Source: Dechloromonas aromatica (nom. nud.)
GTDB taxonomy: Bacteria; Pseudomonadota; Gammaproteobacteria; Burkholderiales; Rhodocyclaceae
Direction: 5' to 3'
Assembly (NCBI GenBank): GCA_004555545.1
Contig: SFHR01000001.1
Location: forward strand, 1-64,000
Length of the DNA stretch: 64,000 nucleotides
Shown here: in pieces, positions 12,289 through 20,345 of the stretch
Numbering within the stretch: the first letter of the stretch is position 1
How the letters are laid out: each line of letters opens with the position of its first letter
Program-made: the position numbers and the translations under genes
Notes under the pieces: model-generated
Seen by the model: the letters and a program-made list of their open reading frames with translations, nothing else
Database searches by the model: none
Told to the model about the DNA's origin: nothing

Positions 12289-14337
12289 ATGCAAAAAAAT
12301 TTAAAAATTAGTTATTTATTGCTATTTGTGCTGACGCTTTTGCTGATATTTATTTGCAAATTTAATACTTTTGAAGTATTTGAAAGGTTAGACGAAACTT
12401 TCCGAGATTTTATTTTGAGAAATCATTTTTTTAATGCGGACAAAAATAATCAGGAAAAGCGTTTTGTAATCGTGGATATAGACGAATCAACCATTAACGA
12501 TGTAAATAAATTTGAGCAAAATTTTTTGCCGCGTCAAAAAATAGCAGATTTAATTGAAATATTACTTTTAGATTATAATGTTAAGGCAATGGCGTTAGAT
12601 ATAATTTTTACTAAACCGGCAAAAGTCGCCGAAAATGATGAAAGATTGTTAGCATTATCAGAATTTGCTCCATTAGTTTTTGCTCAAACTTTTGATTACT
12701 ATCAACGTTTCCCAAATATTTCAGTTGGTTATTTGAATCAGCAAACTAATTTTTTGACTAATTTTGAAACTAAAGAAAATTTAGCGGTTAATGCAAAAGG
12801 TTATATTGCAAATTTTTTACAGTTATCACAGCAAATAAATTGTTCCGGAAATATAGGTTATATTCCAGACAATGATGGAGTATTACGTGTTATTCCATTA
12901 TTTACAAAATATAATGATAAAAATACTAAAAATAAGCAAATTTATTCACATTTAACATTATCATTACTACTTTGCTATGATAAAATTTTTAAACAACATC
13001 AAAATCAAAATTTGACCGCATTAAGTGAAAATTTGAATACTAAAAATTTTTGGCGAATTCCATATACAAAAACTATGGAAGATTATACAGTTATTCCAGC
13101 AAATTTATTTTTTGATAATAGCAAAATTACTCAATTTATGCCGCTTGATGATTTCAAAAATTTACTGAAAAATAAGTATGTTTTGATTGGATCTTCTGCG
13201 GTTAGTTTAGGCGATAGAACTTCTACGCCATTGTTGGCTTTGACGCCCGGAATTTTGGTTCACGCTCAAATTTTGTCCGCTTTGTTAGATAGCACTTATA
13301 ACGATTTTAACGTAAAATCAAATGCAAATTCAAATGCAAATTCAAATATAAATGAAAATTTTCCACGAGAAACTAAAAATTTTTTTCAAAATCTCGTGGA
13401 AAATATTGATTTAATTTGGAGTTTAATTTTTGTTATCTCATTTTTTGCTTTGTTAGTAATAAATAAAAAAATTAAAAGAAACAACAAAATTAACGTTTTG
13501 ACTATCACTTTTTTATTGATTTTACAAATACTATTATGGGCAATTTTTTCCGCTTACTTAATTTACTTTTTTGATAATCAACTTAATCAAATTAAATTAT
13601 TACTGCCGATAAATATTTCTTTATTTTTATTATTTTTTGTTATTCCTTTTGAATGGCGAAATCTACAAAAAAATAATCAAAAATTAACTCAAATTTTTAA
13701 AAGTTATGTCGGACAATCTGTTTTAGATGAAATTTTAAAAACTAATGATGATTTTTTACAAGCAAATTACGCTGATGTCTCGGTGCTAATTGTTGATATT
13801 GTTGGTTTTACTAAAACTGTGGAAGCGTTAAACTTACAAAAATCTGCCAAGTTAATTAAAAGTATTTTGGAATTATTAACCAAAGCGGTAATCGCTACAA
13901 ATGGAACGCTTGATAAGTATAACGGAGATGGTTTAATTGCATTTTGGGGTGCTCCGTTAGAAGATAAAAATCACGCCGAAAATTGTATTTTTGCGGCTAT
14001 CAAAATGTTTGATTTCCTTGATCAGTTTAATCAAAAGTATAATCTAAACATAAACATTAGAATAGGCATCGAAAGCGGAAAAGTATTAGTTGGCGATCTT
14101 GGCACCGATTTCCGTAGTTCTTACACGATTTTGGGAAATTGCATCAATTACGCCTCGCGGTTGGAAAATATCGCTCATAGTTATAAAAATTTGCAGAATT
14201 TCCCACGAAAAATCTTAATCGGCGAAAATACACAGAAAATTTTGCAAAACCTCGCAATAAAAAATAATTTGCTGCATATTGGTAAAATCAAACTGCGTGG
14301 TTCGCAAAACGACCTTGATATTTACACTTTAAAATGA
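12289..14337 (+). CDS. CHASE2-domain adenylate cyclase (class III)
   Basis: This is a membrane sensor that likely makes cAMP. A transmembrane helix (about 9-26) is followed by a periplasmic CHASE2 sensor region (about 35-360), three helices (about 373-457) and a cytosolic class III cyclase domain (about 490-680). Both metal-binding aspartates are visible (VDIVGFT and YNGDGLIAFW). The Lys of KYNGD and the Thr of YTILG fit ATP rather than GTP. The transition-state Asn and Arg are in INYASRLE. Residues 358-371 are translated from a complete palindromic element, preceded by a 12-bp tandem repeat (Asn/Ser/Ala), just before the second helix. The Crp-type gene follows 18 bases downstream. Confidence 0.92.
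   Translation: MQKNLKISYLLLFVLTLLLIFICKFNTFEVFERLDETFRDFILRNHFFNADKNNQEKRFVIVDIDESTINDVNKFEQNFLPRQKIADLIEILLLDYNVKAMALDIIFTKPAKVAENDERLLALSEFAPLVFAQTFDYYQRFPNISVGYLNQQTNFLTNFETKENLAVNAKGYIANFLQLSQQINCSGNIGYIPDNDGVLRVIPLFTKYNDKNTKNKQIYSHLTLSLLLCYDKIFKQHQNQNLTALSENLNTKNFWRIPYTKTMEDYTVIPANLFFDNSKITQFMPLDDFKNLLKNKYVLIGSSAVSLGDRTSTPLLALTPGILVHAQILSALLDSTYNDFNVKSNANSNANSNINENFPRETKNFFQNLVENIDLIWSLIFVISFFALLVINKKIKRNNKINVLTITFLLILQILLWAIFSAYLIYFFDNQLNQIKLLLPINISLFLLFFVIPFEWRNLQKNNQKLTQIFKSYVGQSVLDEILKTNDDFLQANYADVSVLIVDIVGFTKTVEALNLQKSAKLIKSILELLTKAVIATNGTLDKYNGDGLIAFWGAPLEDKNHAENCIFAAIKMFDFLDQFNQKYNLNINIRIGIESGKVLVGDLGTDFRSSYTILGNCINYASRLENIAHSYKNLQNFPRKILIGENTQKILQNLAIKNNLLHIGKIKLRGSQNDLDIYTLK
13318..13346. 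repeat. 12-bp tandem repeat in the cyclase gene
   Basis: Unit AATGCAAATTCA encodes Asn-Ala-Asn-Ser repeats immediately before the in-frame palindromic element. Confidence 0.88.
13359..13403. repeat. Palindromic element inserted in frame in the cyclase gene
   Basis: A complete 45-bp copy is read as FPRETKNFFQNLVE. It adds no stop codon and keeps the frame. It lies in the hinge between the CHASE2 domain and the second membrane helix, where extra residues may be tolerated. Confidence 0.95.
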
Positions 14338-14355
14338 AAGAAAAATACGCAAATT

Positions 14356-15102
14356 ATGAGCGAAAACATTGATAACACAAGCAATCAATCTCCGGAAACG
14401 CCAACTCAAGCTCGGCAAGTTATCACCGTGCATTTGCAAAATATTCCGCTGCTCAAAGGTTTGCCGGCGGAATTACTCAACGAAATCGGCAAACGAATGA
14501 TTTTTCGCAGTTATCCAAAAAATAGTTTTGTCCTGCATAAAGGCGGTAAAGCCGATTTTTTGATATTTTTGCTATCCGGACAGCTACAAGTCATAGACAT
14601 TTCCAGCGACGGCAGAATCGTCGGCTTGTCGTTTTTAAATCCGGGCGATTACGCCGGAGAACTCTCCATCATAGACGGCAAACCGCGTTCGGCGTCGGTT
14701 GTGGCGAGTGAAAATAGTTTGGTAGCGTTGTTACCTCGCTTGGACGCTCGGCGTTTGATTTACACGCAGCCGTTATTAGCCGAACGGACATTGATTTCGT
14801 TGGCTACCAAAGTCCGCATTTCTACGACGTATCGGGCGATTTTGGGGATTCCAAATGCGGCTCAAAGATTGTATGCGTTCATCCAACAATTAGCCAAAAA
14901 AGGCGTAGGAAATTTGATAACCATAGAAAATTGCCCGAATCAGCAGGAATTAGCGTCAATGGTAAATGTCAGAAGGGAAACGGTTTCACGGGCGTTAAAA
15001 ATACTTTTTGAACAAAATATCATAGAAAAAGATGGCAAAAGATTGATAATTCGCAACGCAGAACGCTTAAATGAATTAGCAAATACGGCAACAAAAATAT
15101 AG
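14356..15102 (+). CDS. Crp/Fnr-family cyclic-nucleotide regulator
   Basis: This 248-residue cytoplasmic DNA-binding regulator has a cyclic-nucleotide-binding domain (about 30-150) with the phosphate-binding cassette GELSIIDGKPRSASVV, including the conserved Glu and Arg that hold cAMP. The C-terminal winged helix-turn-helix (about 190-240) has RRETVSRAL as recognition helix, matching the Arg-Glu...Arg pattern of CRP that reads TGTGA half-sites. It lacks the N-terminal cysteines of FNR. It starts 18 bases after the adenylate cyclase stop, so the two are probably one operon, producer plus receptor. I did not find a clear TGTGA-N6-TCACA site in this window. Confidence 0.92.
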   Translation: MSENIDNTSNQSPETPTQARQVITVHLQNIPLLKGLPAELLNEIGKRMIFRSYPKNSFVLHKGGKADFLIFLLSGQLQVIDISSDGRIVGLSFLNPGDYAGELSIIDGKPRSASVVASENSLVALLPRLDARRLIYTQPLLAERTLISLATKVRISTTYRAILGIPNAAQRLYAFIQQLAKKGVGNLITIENCPNQQELASMVNVRRETVSRALKILFEQNIIEKDGKRLIIRNAERLNELANTATKI

Positions 15103-15128
15103 TGTTAATATAATATTAAAACTAATTT

Positions 15129-15160
15129 TTTCCACGAGATTTTGAAAATTTTTTATAGAA
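15129..15160. repeat. Palindromic element, left half
   Basis: The left arm TTTCCACGAGA plus A/T core is present and the right arm is missing. It lies directly upstream of the permease start codon at 15166. Confidence 0.8.
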
Positions 15161-15165
15161 ATAAA

Positions 15166-15972
15166 ATGTTAAAAATTACAGATATTTTTAAATATAAAGG
15201 TTTAATTTATGCCACGACTATGCGAGATTTATATAGTCGTTATGCTGGATCTTTTTTAGGTGCTTTATGGTTAATTTTGCCATCTCTGTTCATGATTTTT
15301 ATTTATACGGTGATATTTTCAAACATAATGAAAGCAAAATTGCCCGGCGTAGAAAATCAATACGCTTATAGTATTTATTTATGTTCTGGTATTATCACGT
15401 GGGGCATATTTTTGGAAGTAATTCAGCGGAGTAAAGATGCGTTTATAAACAACGCAAATTTGATAAAGAAATCAAGTTTTCCGCACTGGGTTTTATTCAT
15501 ACCGATTTTATTAGTAGCGATTTTTAATGGTTTAGTATTGTTAGTTATCGTGCTATTTTTTATGCTTATTCTTGGCTATCCAATAGCGGTTTTTAACATA
15601 ATTTTCTTACTTTCAACAACGTTTATAGTAACATCATTTTTGGCAGTTAGTATCGGAGCATTTTTATCAATTTTTAATGCTTTTTCGCGTGATATAGGAA
15701 AAATAGCAGATGTATTATTTCAATTTGTATTTTGGGCGACTCCGATAGTATATCCGGTGACTATAGTTCCGGAAAAATTCAAATATATTTTAGATTTGAA
15801 TCCGATGGCGTATTTAATAAAATTATCACAAGATATTTTATTAGCCAAAGAAATAGTAATATTGGAAAGTTTCAAATATTTTATATATCCGTTAATTTTT
15901 GCGACGTTAATGATGATAATAACGGTTATGTTTTATAAACGCACCAAAGCGGATTTATTAGATAGAATTTAA
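15166..15972 (+). CDS. ABC-2 type polysaccharide/polyol-phosphate export permease
   Basis: This inner-membrane permease of the Wzm/KpsM/TagG type has 268 residues and six hydrophobic segments. The N-terminal motif MRDLYSRYAGSFLGALW matches the family's usual opening before the first helix. Such permeases export O-antigen, capsule or teichoic-acid precursors with a separate ATPase (Wzt/KpsT), which is not encoded nearby. I chose the ATG at 15166 over an upstream TTG at 15142, because the upstream codons come from a half palindromic element. Confidence 0.85.
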   Translation: MLKITDIFKYKGLIYATTMRDLYSRYAGSFLGALWLILPSLFMIFIYTVIFSNIMKAKLPGVENQYAYSIYLCSGIITWGIFLEVIQRSKDAFINNANLIKKSSFPHWVLFIPILLVAIFNGLVLLVIVLFFMLILGYPIAVFNIIFLLSTTFIVTSFLAVSIGAFLSIFNAFSRDIGKIADVLFQFVFWATPIVYPVTIVPEKFKYILDLNPMAYLIKLSQDILLAKEIVILESFKYFIYPLIFATLMMIITVMFYKRTKADLLDRI

Positions 15973-15995
15973 TAGTATTTTATAAAAACAAAAAT

Positions 15996-16038
15996 TTTCC
16001 ACGAGAAATCAAAAAATTTTTTTGAAATCTCGTGGAAA
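15996..16038. repeat. Palindromic element, complete copy between convergent genes
   Basis: Arms TTTCCACGAGA and TCTCGTGGAAA are present. It lies between the ends of the permease gene and folP, in a position where a hairpin could affect 3' ends of both transcripts. A loose ACTAAATTTATT repeat follows (16060-16100). Confidence 0.93.
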
Positions 16039-16103
16039 AAATTTTGCTTACTATTTTTGCGACTAAATTTATTACTAAATTTATTACTAAATTTTTTACT
16101 AAT

Positions 16104-16979
16104 TTAATTACTAAACTTATTTAATGTGATTGCTTCCCAAATTTGTAAAGCATTTTTTGTCGCTTTTACGTCGTGAATTCGCAAAATTTTAGCACCTTTA
16201 TCCGCACATAAAATCGCCGCCGTGACCGATTCAATCATACGATTTTCCACCGGATTTTGCGTGATCGCTCCCAGCATAGACTTTCGCGAAACTCCGATTA
16301 ACAAATTCCATTGATGCCTTTGACAAAACTGCGGAATTGCATTGACCAACGCCAAATTATGCTGCAAAGTTTTGCCAAAACCAAAGCCCGGATCCATCAA
16401 CAAGCGATTTTTTGCAATTCCGGCATCAAGGCAACGCTGTTCGGCACTTTGCAAAAATTTTTCTACTTCCAAAACCACATTATCATTTTGATATTCCGGA
16501 TTTTGCTGCATATTTTTTGGTTGATTTTGCATATGCATTAAACAAATTCCGACTTCATAAGGACTATTTTTTATTACTTCCAAAGAATTATTATTTCGCA
16601 ACGCTTCAATATCATTGATGATATCTACAGCGTTGATTTCTATGGCTTTTTGCATAGTTTCGGCATTTCTGGTATCAACAGAAATTGGCACGTTCCATAA
16701 TTTGAGTTCTTGCAAAACCGGATCTAACCGCTTCCATTCTTCGCTTGGAGTGATTGAATCAGAATTTGGTCGCGTAGATTCCGCTCCGATATCTAAAATA
16801 TCAGCACCGGCGGCAAGCTGTGATTCAGCGTGTTTGATAGCGTTTTTGAAATCATATTTACCACAGCCGTCGCCGGAAAAAGAATCGTCATTTACATTGA
16901 CAATTCCCATCAATTTCGGCGTAGATAAATCTAATTTAAAACGATTACAAATAAATATATTTTTAGTAGTATTTTGCAT
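16104..16979 (-). CDS. folP: Dihydropteroate synthase
   Basis: This enzyme condenses p-aminobenzoate with dihydropterin pyrophosphate in folate synthesis and is the target of sulfonamides. The 291 residues carry DIGAESTRPNSD, VPISVDTRNAET, IINDIEALR, DPGFGFGKT, GVSRKSMLGAI and the C-terminal LRIHDVKAT, all expected landmarks. The first substrate loop is unusual: it reads NVNDDSFSGDG where most enzymes have NVTPDSFSDGG. It is downstream of waaF with a 12-base gap, so they are likely co-transcribed. Confidence 0.92.
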   Translation of the reverse strand: MQNTTKNIFICNRFKLDLSTPKLMGIVNVNDDSFSGDGCGKYDFKNAIKHAESQLAAGADILDIGAESTRPNSDSITPSEEWKRLDPVLQELKLWNVPISVDTRNAETMQKAIEINAVDIINDIEALRNNNSLEVIKNSPYEVGICLMHMQNQPKNMQQNPEYQNDNVVLEVEKFLQSAEQRCLDAGIAKNRLLMDPGFGFGKTLQHNLALVNAIPQFCQRHQWNLLIGVSRKSMLGAITQNPVENRMIESVTAAILCADKGAKILRIHDVKATKNALQIWEAITLNKFSN

Positions 16980-16991
16980 ATTTCAAAAGAA

Positions 16992-18116
16992 TTATTTTTT
17001 ATTTATTTTTTTATTTATTTTTTTAGTTATTTTTTGTAAGATTTTTTCAAAAATCATCTGCGGCGTGATATCTTTTAAGCATTGCAAATATTCGCTGGAA
17101 TGCTTATTTTTTGGGCAATTTCGCTGAAAACACGGCGAACACGGCAATTTCAAAGTGACAATTTCTGCCAGATTATTTGCCGAAAGTGGCGGCGTAAAAT
17201 TCGGCGACGACGAGCCATAAATAGCAATTTGCGGGACTCCGACGGCGGCAGCAACGTGCATCAAACCACTATCATTAGAAATGATTATTTCTGCATTAGC
17301 CAAAAGATCTATAACATCGGTCAAATCAGTTTTACCGCATAAATTTAACAAATTTGCGTTGTTTGCTAATGCTACGATTTTTTCGCCGATAGTATTATCT
17401 TTGTTAGAACCTAAAATAACAATTTTTAACACTTTGGAAGTATTATTTTTATAGTAATAATTTGACAGCAAATTACTCAATTCAGCGAAATGTTCCGGTA
17501 ACCAACGTTTGGCTTTTCCATATTCTGCTCCCGGACAAAATACGATAATTTCGCTTTCCTGCGACTTTATACCTAATAAATTTAGTAATTTAGTAGTATT
17601 ATTTTTATCAATCGTAAGTTTTGGAAAAAACGCCGTCAAATCAGCAAAATTATTCTCCGGATTCTCCAAAAACGCCAACCGAGCAAATCTTTCAATCATC
17701 AACGGAAAACGTTTTTTATTCAATTTTTCGCGGAAATTTAACAAACCATAACGCAACTCACCAACAAAACCAAAGCGTTTTGGAATCTCGGCAAAATACG
17801 GAATTAACGCCGATTTCCACGAATTTGGTAATACATAAACTTCATTATAACTCTTTGTTTTTATTATGTTTTTGGCGAACTTTTTCCGCTCAAAAAATTT
17901 GAAATTTCCGTGTTCAAATGGATTTTCAATAATTTCGCTGATTTCCGGCATTCTTGCTAATATTTTGGCAACCCAAGCGACCGCCAAAACATCAATTTGA
18001 ACGCTGATTTTTTGCTGCTCGTTGTTGAATTTGAGGATTTTCAACAAAACCTGTGCCATCACTGCGTCGCCCAGCCAAGACGGCATAACTACTAAAATTT
18101 TTTTGCTATGTTTCAT
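16992..18116 (-). CDS. waaF: ADP-heptose:LPS heptosyltransferase II
   Basis: It adds the second heptose to the LPS inner core at the cytoplasmic face of the inner membrane. The 374 residues (GT9 family) open MKHSKKILVVMPSWLGDAVM, typical of WaaF. The donor-binding motif PGAEYGKAKRWLPEHFAEL and the C-terminal ISNDSGLMHVAAAVGVPQ follow. A Lys/Asn-rich tail closes the protein. An upstream in-frame Met at 18185 overlaps dut. The ATG at 18116, 8 bases after the dut stop, is preferred. It lies in a dut-waaF-folP run. Confidence 0.94.
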   Translation of the reverse strand: MKHSKKILVVMPSWLGDAVMAQVLLKILKFNNEQQKISVQIDVLAVAWVAKILARMPEISEIIENPFEHGNFKFFERKKFAKNIIKTKSYNEVYVLPNSWKSALIPYFAEIPKRFGFVGELRYGLLNFREKLNKKRFPLMIERFARLAFLENPENNFADLTAFFPKLTIDKNNTTKLLNLLGIKSQESEIIVFCPGAEYGKAKRWLPEHFAELSNLLSNYYYKNNTSKVLKIVILGSNKDNTIGEKIVALANNANLLNLCGKTDLTDVIDLLANAEIIISNDSGLMHVAAAVGVPQIAIYGSSSPNFTPPLSANNLAEIVTLKLPCSPCFQRNCPKNKHSSEYLQCLKDITPQMIFEKILQKITKKINKKINKK

Positions 18117-18123
18117 TTTGCTT

Positions 18124-18579
18124 CTAAACGCCGGTGCTACCAAAGCCGCCGATATTTCGTTGCGAATTTTCGGCAAAATCATCAACTAATAAAAAATTCA
18201 CTTGCTGCACCGGAATAAACATCATTTGAGCAATTCGCATAAACGGCGTGATTTCAAACGCTTCCTGACTGCGATTGAATAGCGAAACCTTGATTTCGCC
18301 TTGATAATCCGAATCAATTAAGCCAATAGTATTACCTAAAATAATACCATTTTTATGACCTAAACCTGAACGCGGCAAAATTACGGCGGCAAAATTTGCA
18401 TTATTTATATGAATTGCAAAGCCGGACGGAATCAAAATAGTTTTATTTGGTTCTAATACTAATGGCGTATCAATACAAGCCGAAATATCTACGGCGGCAG
18501 ATCCAACAGTTGCATATTTTGGTAAAAATTCAGCAATTTTTGGATTTAATATTTTTAAAGAAATGTCTAAATTTTGCAT
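18124..18579 (-). CDS. dut: Deoxyuridine 5'-triphosphate nucleotidohydrolase
   Basis: This homotrimeric dUTPase lowers dUTP and supplies dUMP. The 151 residues are the usual length, with all five motifs in order: near-N-terminal GSAAVDISA, PRSGLGHKNGI, GLIDSDYQGEI, RIAQMMF and the flexible C-terminal RNIGGFGSTGV. It is the first gene of the likely dut-waaF-folP run. Confidence 0.97.
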   Translation of the reverse strand: MQNLDISLKILNPKIAEFLPKYATVGSAAVDISACIDTPLVLEPNKTILIPSGFAIHINNANFAAVILPRSGLGHKNGIILGNTIGLIDSDYQGEIKVSLFNRSQEAFEITPFMRIAQMMFIPVQQVNFLLVDDFAENSQRNIGGFGSTGV

Positions 18580-18616
18580 AATTTTTTAGTTAGTAATAAA
18601 AATAGTAATCAAAAAT

Positions 18617-18661
18617 TTTCCCACGAGAATTCTAAAAATTTTTATAAAAATCTCGTGGAAA
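18617..18661. repeat. Palindromic element, complete copy
   Basis: It lies between argA and dut. The left arm has one extra C (TTTCCCACGAGA). Confidence 0.92.
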
Positions 18662-18678
18662 ATTTTCATAAGTATCAT

Positions 18679-20178
18679 TTATAAATACTTAAATAATACT
18701 TTTGATTTGCGTTGCAAATTGTATAATTTGCGTTTATGGAATGGTAATTGTGATACTTCTCCCAACATAAATCCGTGTTCTATAAACCAGTGTTCGGTCT
18801 GCGTAGTCAAAACAAATAAACGTTTAATTCCCAACGCTTTGGCACGATTTTCTATGCGTTTTACTAAACGTTCTCCATAACCCCATTTACGTTGATCACT
18901 TCTCACGGCTAAACACGCTAATTCTGCACTCGCCACATAATCATTATTATCATCGTTTATCGCATCTTTTTCTTGCACATATAACGCCGCACAACCAACA
19001 ATTATATTGTCATATAACATTATAGAAAAATGCTCAATTTCACGCTCCAACAACTCACGCGGACGATGCACTAAAACGCCTTCTTTTTCTAATGGCTCAA
19101 TGATATTTAATAACGCAGCAATATCATCTGCTTTGGCTTCTCTGATATTTTCTAACGCTTGTTTTGTTATAACTGTTCCGATACCGTCTTGCGTAAATAA
19201 TTCTTGTAATAAAGCACCATTTTCATAAAAAGAAATCAAATGCACACGGCTATTTATATTTTTTTCGCATACATTTACTGCAATCGGAAGTAATCGCTGA
19301 ATTATATAATTTTGGTTTTGTTTATTTGTTTGATTTTCTGCATTAGTTTCAAAATTAGTTTCAAAATTAGTTTCAAAATTAGTATTAAAATTAGTATTAA
19401 AATTAGTTAAATTTTTAGTATTTAAAAAATTTGCTTTGATTTCTTCCGTAGTAATTTCATTGATAAATTGATTTTGCAAGTTATATAAACCTTTAGATTC
19501 CGTCAAAAATATCAATTTATCAGCCTTAATCGCAATCGCAACTTCTTGAGCGACCTCAGTCATTTGCAAATTAAAAATCTCGCCTGTTGGCGACGGCCCT
19601 TCATTATTTATCAGCACAATATTTCCCAAATTCAGCTGCGACAAAATTCCGTCTCCATCAACTTTGCGGACTTTTCCGGTATATTTCAAATCCACGCCAT
19701 CCAAAACGCCGAGCGGTCGTCCGACAATAAAATTTCCACTAATCACGCGATTTTTGGCGTTTGCCATCGGCGTATTCGGCAAACCTTGACTCAACAACGC
19801 AGAAATCTCCAAATAAATCGCTCCGATGGCTTCCAAAACGCAGTCCAAAGTTTGAGCGTCCGTAATTCTATAACCTTGATGATAAGTGGCTTCCGGCAAA
19901 TTTTTACTTCGCAAAATATCTTCTATTTGAAATCTGGCTCCGTGAATTATCACGATTTTCACACCCAAACTAACCAAAAGATTTATATCGTAAATAATAC
20001 TTTTGAGATATTCACTGGCAACAGCTTTACTACTCAAAGCGATCACAAAAATTTTTCCGCGTAAAGTGTTGATATACGGAGCGGTGGAACGAAATAAATT
20101 TACGAAATTATTTTTTTCAAAATTTTCTGAATTTACTGAATTTACTGAATTTACTGAATTTGCGGAGTTTTCTGACAT
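18679..20178 (-). CDS. argA: Amino-acid N-acetyltransferase (N-acetylglutamate synthase)
   Basis: It makes N-acetylglutamate, the first step of arginine synthesis. The 499 residues comprise an amino-acid-kinase-like domain (about 25-330), with VKIVIIHGARFQIEDIL, GFIVGRPLG-like GNFIVGRPLGV and LINNEGPSPTGEIFN, and a C-terminal GNAT domain (about 350-499), with AELACLAVRSDQRKWGYGERL and KRLFVLTTQTEHWF. Two low-complexity inserts are odd: Asn-Ser-Val repeats at residues 5-18, and an Asn-Phe-Asn/Glu-Thr repeat near 257-278 placed inside the kinase-like domain. Both come from tandem DNA repeats of 9 and 12 bp. Confidence 0.95.
   Translation of the reverse strand: MSENSANSVNSVNSVNSENFEKNNFVNLFRSTAPYINTLRGKIFVIALSSKAVASEYLKSIIYDINLLVSLGVKIVIIHGARFQIEDILRSKNLPEATYHQGYRITDAQTLDCVLEAIGAIYLEISALLSQGLPNTPMANAKNRVISGNFIVGRPLGVLDGVDLKYTGKVRKVDGDGILSQLNLGNIVLINNEGPSPTGEIFNLQMTEVAQEVAIAIKADKLIFLTESKGLYNLQNQFINEITTEEIKANFLNTKNLTNFNTNFNTNFETNFETNFETNAENQTNKQNQNYIIQRLLPIAVNVCEKNINSRVHLISFYENGALLQELFTQDGIGTVITKQALENIREAKADDIAALLNIIEPLEKEGVLVHRPRELLEREIEHFSIMLYDNIIVGCAALYVQEKDAINDDNNDYVASAELACLAVRSDQRKWGYGERLVKRIENRAKALGIKRLFVLTTQTEHWFIEHGFMLGEVSQLPFHKRKLYNLQRKSKVLFKYL
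19343..19410. repeat. 12-bp tandem repeat inside argA
   Basis: Units ATTAGTTTCAAA (three) and ATTAGTATTAAA (two) encode NFET/NFNT repeats in frame. No frame change would result from gain or loss. Confidence 0.92.
20126..20163. repeat. 9-bp tandem repeat at the argA N-terminus
   Basis: Unit CTGAATTTA, four copies, encodes Asn-Ser-Val/Ala repeats near the ArgA start. A palindromic element lies just upstream of the gene. Confidence 0.9.
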
Positions 20179-20211
20179 CTTTTTTATAAATTTTTTAAAA
20201 ATTAAAATAAA

Positions 20212-20255
20212 TTTCCACGAGAATTCTAAAAAATTTTTTGGAAATCTCGTGGAAA
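20212..20255. repeat. Palindromic element, complete copy (subfamily A), divergent promoter region
   Basis: Its core is identical to the copies at 10762 and 23718. It sits between divergent argA and lolC and is followed by 8- and 13-bp A-rich tandem repeats (about 20264-20335). Confidence 0.94.
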
Positions 20256-20345
20256 ATTTGCAAAAAATACAAAAAATACAAAAAACAAAAACTTAAAAAC
20301 AAAAACTTAAAAACAAAAACATTTATAAAAATTCATAAAAAATTT

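Noticed and set aside
20238-20345. 36-residue N-terminal extension of LolC
   Set aside because: It is composed of the element's right arm and A-rich tandem repeats. The family begins at the Met at 20346.
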